DNA of 5,988 nucleotides. It comes from Frankiales bacterium. GTDB lineage: Bacteria > Actinomycetota > Actinomycetes > Mycobacteriales > SCTD01. Positions within the stretch are counted from its first letter, which is position 1, and every line of letters starts with the position of its first letter. Location: the NCBI GenBank assembly GCA_025965755.1, contig JAOPWI010000385.1, forward strand, positions 1-5,988. The letters run 5' to 3'. Of this stretch, positions 5,441-5,988 are shown in pieces. A model generated the notes under the pieces. That model was given only the letters and a program-made list of their open reading frames with translations, was not told where the DNA came from and made no database searches. The translations under genes were made by a program, and so were the position numbers.

Positions 5441-5988
5441 TCAGCCGGTGCAGAGAGCGGCGAGCCAGGCGTACGGGTTGACGGCGCTGCCGCCCCCCGG
5501 GTGGGCCTGGAAGTGCACGTGCGCGGGCGTGGTCTCGGCGTTGCCGGTGCGCCCGACGAGCGCGATCTGCTGACCGGCCTGCACGGCCTGGCCGACCTGC
5601 ACCAGGTTGGCCGCGTTGTGCGCGTAGTAGTAGCGGTCGCCGTTGCCGCCGCGCAACCACAGGGAGATGCCGCCGATGCCGCGGTTGCCGACCTTGTCGA
5701 TGACCCCGTCGACGACGGCGTGCGCCGGGCTGCCCTCGGGCGCGAACACGTCGGTCCCCTGGTGCCGGTGGCCGACGCGGGCGGCGCCCCAGGTGTCGGT
5801 GAAGCTGTGGCTGGGCCCGACCGGGCAGGCACCGGGAGGTCCGGCGTACGAGGCGCCGCCGCCGAACGGGCCCTGCGTCCATCCGGGCAGCTGTCCCGGG
5901 GCGGCCGGAACGGTGCTGGTCGTCGCCTGCGCGGCGACCGCAGCGGCCCGTTGTGCGGCGGCGGCGCGTTGCGCGGCGGCGAGCCGGG
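5441..5988 (-). CDS. Secreted M23 (LytM-type) zinc metallopeptidase, C-terminal part
   Basis: The frame is open to the right edge; 181 codons before the stop are visible and the N-terminus with its expected signal peptide is missing. Counting from the first full codon, residues 1-20 form an Ala/Gln/Arg-rich segment (RLAAAQRAAAAQRAAAVAAQ), the tail of a coiled coil. A Pro/Gly linker follows, then the M23 domain from about 54. The zinc motif HxxxD is HQGTD (75-79), the catalytic-type YAH is at 121-123, and HVHF (156-159) supplies the HxH motif, so all active-site residues are present. Family members cut peptide cross-links of peptidoglycan. Two cysteines flank the domain (54 and 179, three from the C-terminus) and probably form a disulfide, which fits an extracytoplasmic location. 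The corA gene starts 34 bases downstream; I know of no direct functional link beyond cotranscription. Confidence 0.92.
   Translation of the reverse strand, partial: RLAAAQRAAAAQRAAAVAAQATTSTVPAAPGQLPGWTQGPFGGGASYAGPPGACPVGPSHSFTDTWGAARVGHRHQGTDVFAPEGSPAHAVVDGVIDKVGNRGIGGISLWLRGGNGDRYYYAHNAANLVQVGQAVQAGQQIALVGRTGNAETTPAHVHFQAHPGGGSAVNPYAWLAALCTG

Noticed and set aside
4435..5481. A 348-codon plus-strand open frame opposite corA
   Set aside because: It mirrors the corA codons and shows no family features; CorA on the minus strand is unambiguous, including its GMN motif.
5945..5988. GCGGCG-rich repeats at the right edge as a CRISPR or microsatellite feature
   Set aside because: They are codons for the Ala/Gln/Arg coiled-coil segment of the M23 protein; there are no spacers of regular length.

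Overview
This is a high-GC actinobacterial chromosome segment. Five protein genes and one tRNA gene are all read from the minus strand, so transcription runs from right to left. The evidence for an actinobacterium is the strong G/C bias in third codon positions, a tRNA-Ser without an encoded CCA end, a Tat-dependent lipoprotein signal, GC-rich hairpins without T-tracts at gene ends, and an M23/CorA pair of actinobacterial type. I cannot name a genus safely.

Right part (4128-5988): the C-terminal part of a secreted M23 zinc metallopeptidase (cut by the right edge) is followed 34 bases later by a complete CorA-type magnesium/divalent-cation channel. GC-rich hairpins sit at the corA stop codon. 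A tRNA-Ser(GCT) gene follows (4037-4127), with a plausible promoter upstream and an exceptionally regular 15-bp terminator hairpin directly behind its 3' end.

Left part (1-3774): a TetR-family regulator with an unusual C-terminal extension, then a class I acyl-CoA ligase (FadD-like), then the first 134 codons of a branched-chain-amino-acid-type ABC transporter substrate-binding lipoprotein (cut by the left edge). The 395-base gap between regulator and ligase holds the main regulatory signal of the window: a TTGACA-N17-TTAAGT promoter whose -10 end runs into a 20-bp near-perfect palindrome. This is the arrangement expected of a TetR-type operator. It is followed by a long, hairpin-rich leader of about 305 bases.

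Working model (inference): the left genes form a ligand-controlled uptake-and-activation cassette. A periplasmic-type binding protein captures a small, probably carboxylate or aromatic/aliphatic acid substrate, the ligase converts it to a CoA thioester, and the TetR protein represses until the substrate or its CoA ester appears. The cassette lies on the 3' side of a tRNA gene and seems slightly lower in GC than the M23/corA side, so it may be an acquired block. No integrase or att repeat is visible. I see nothing here that amounts to a wholly new system. The most testable novelties are the operator, the long leader and the extended TetR protein.
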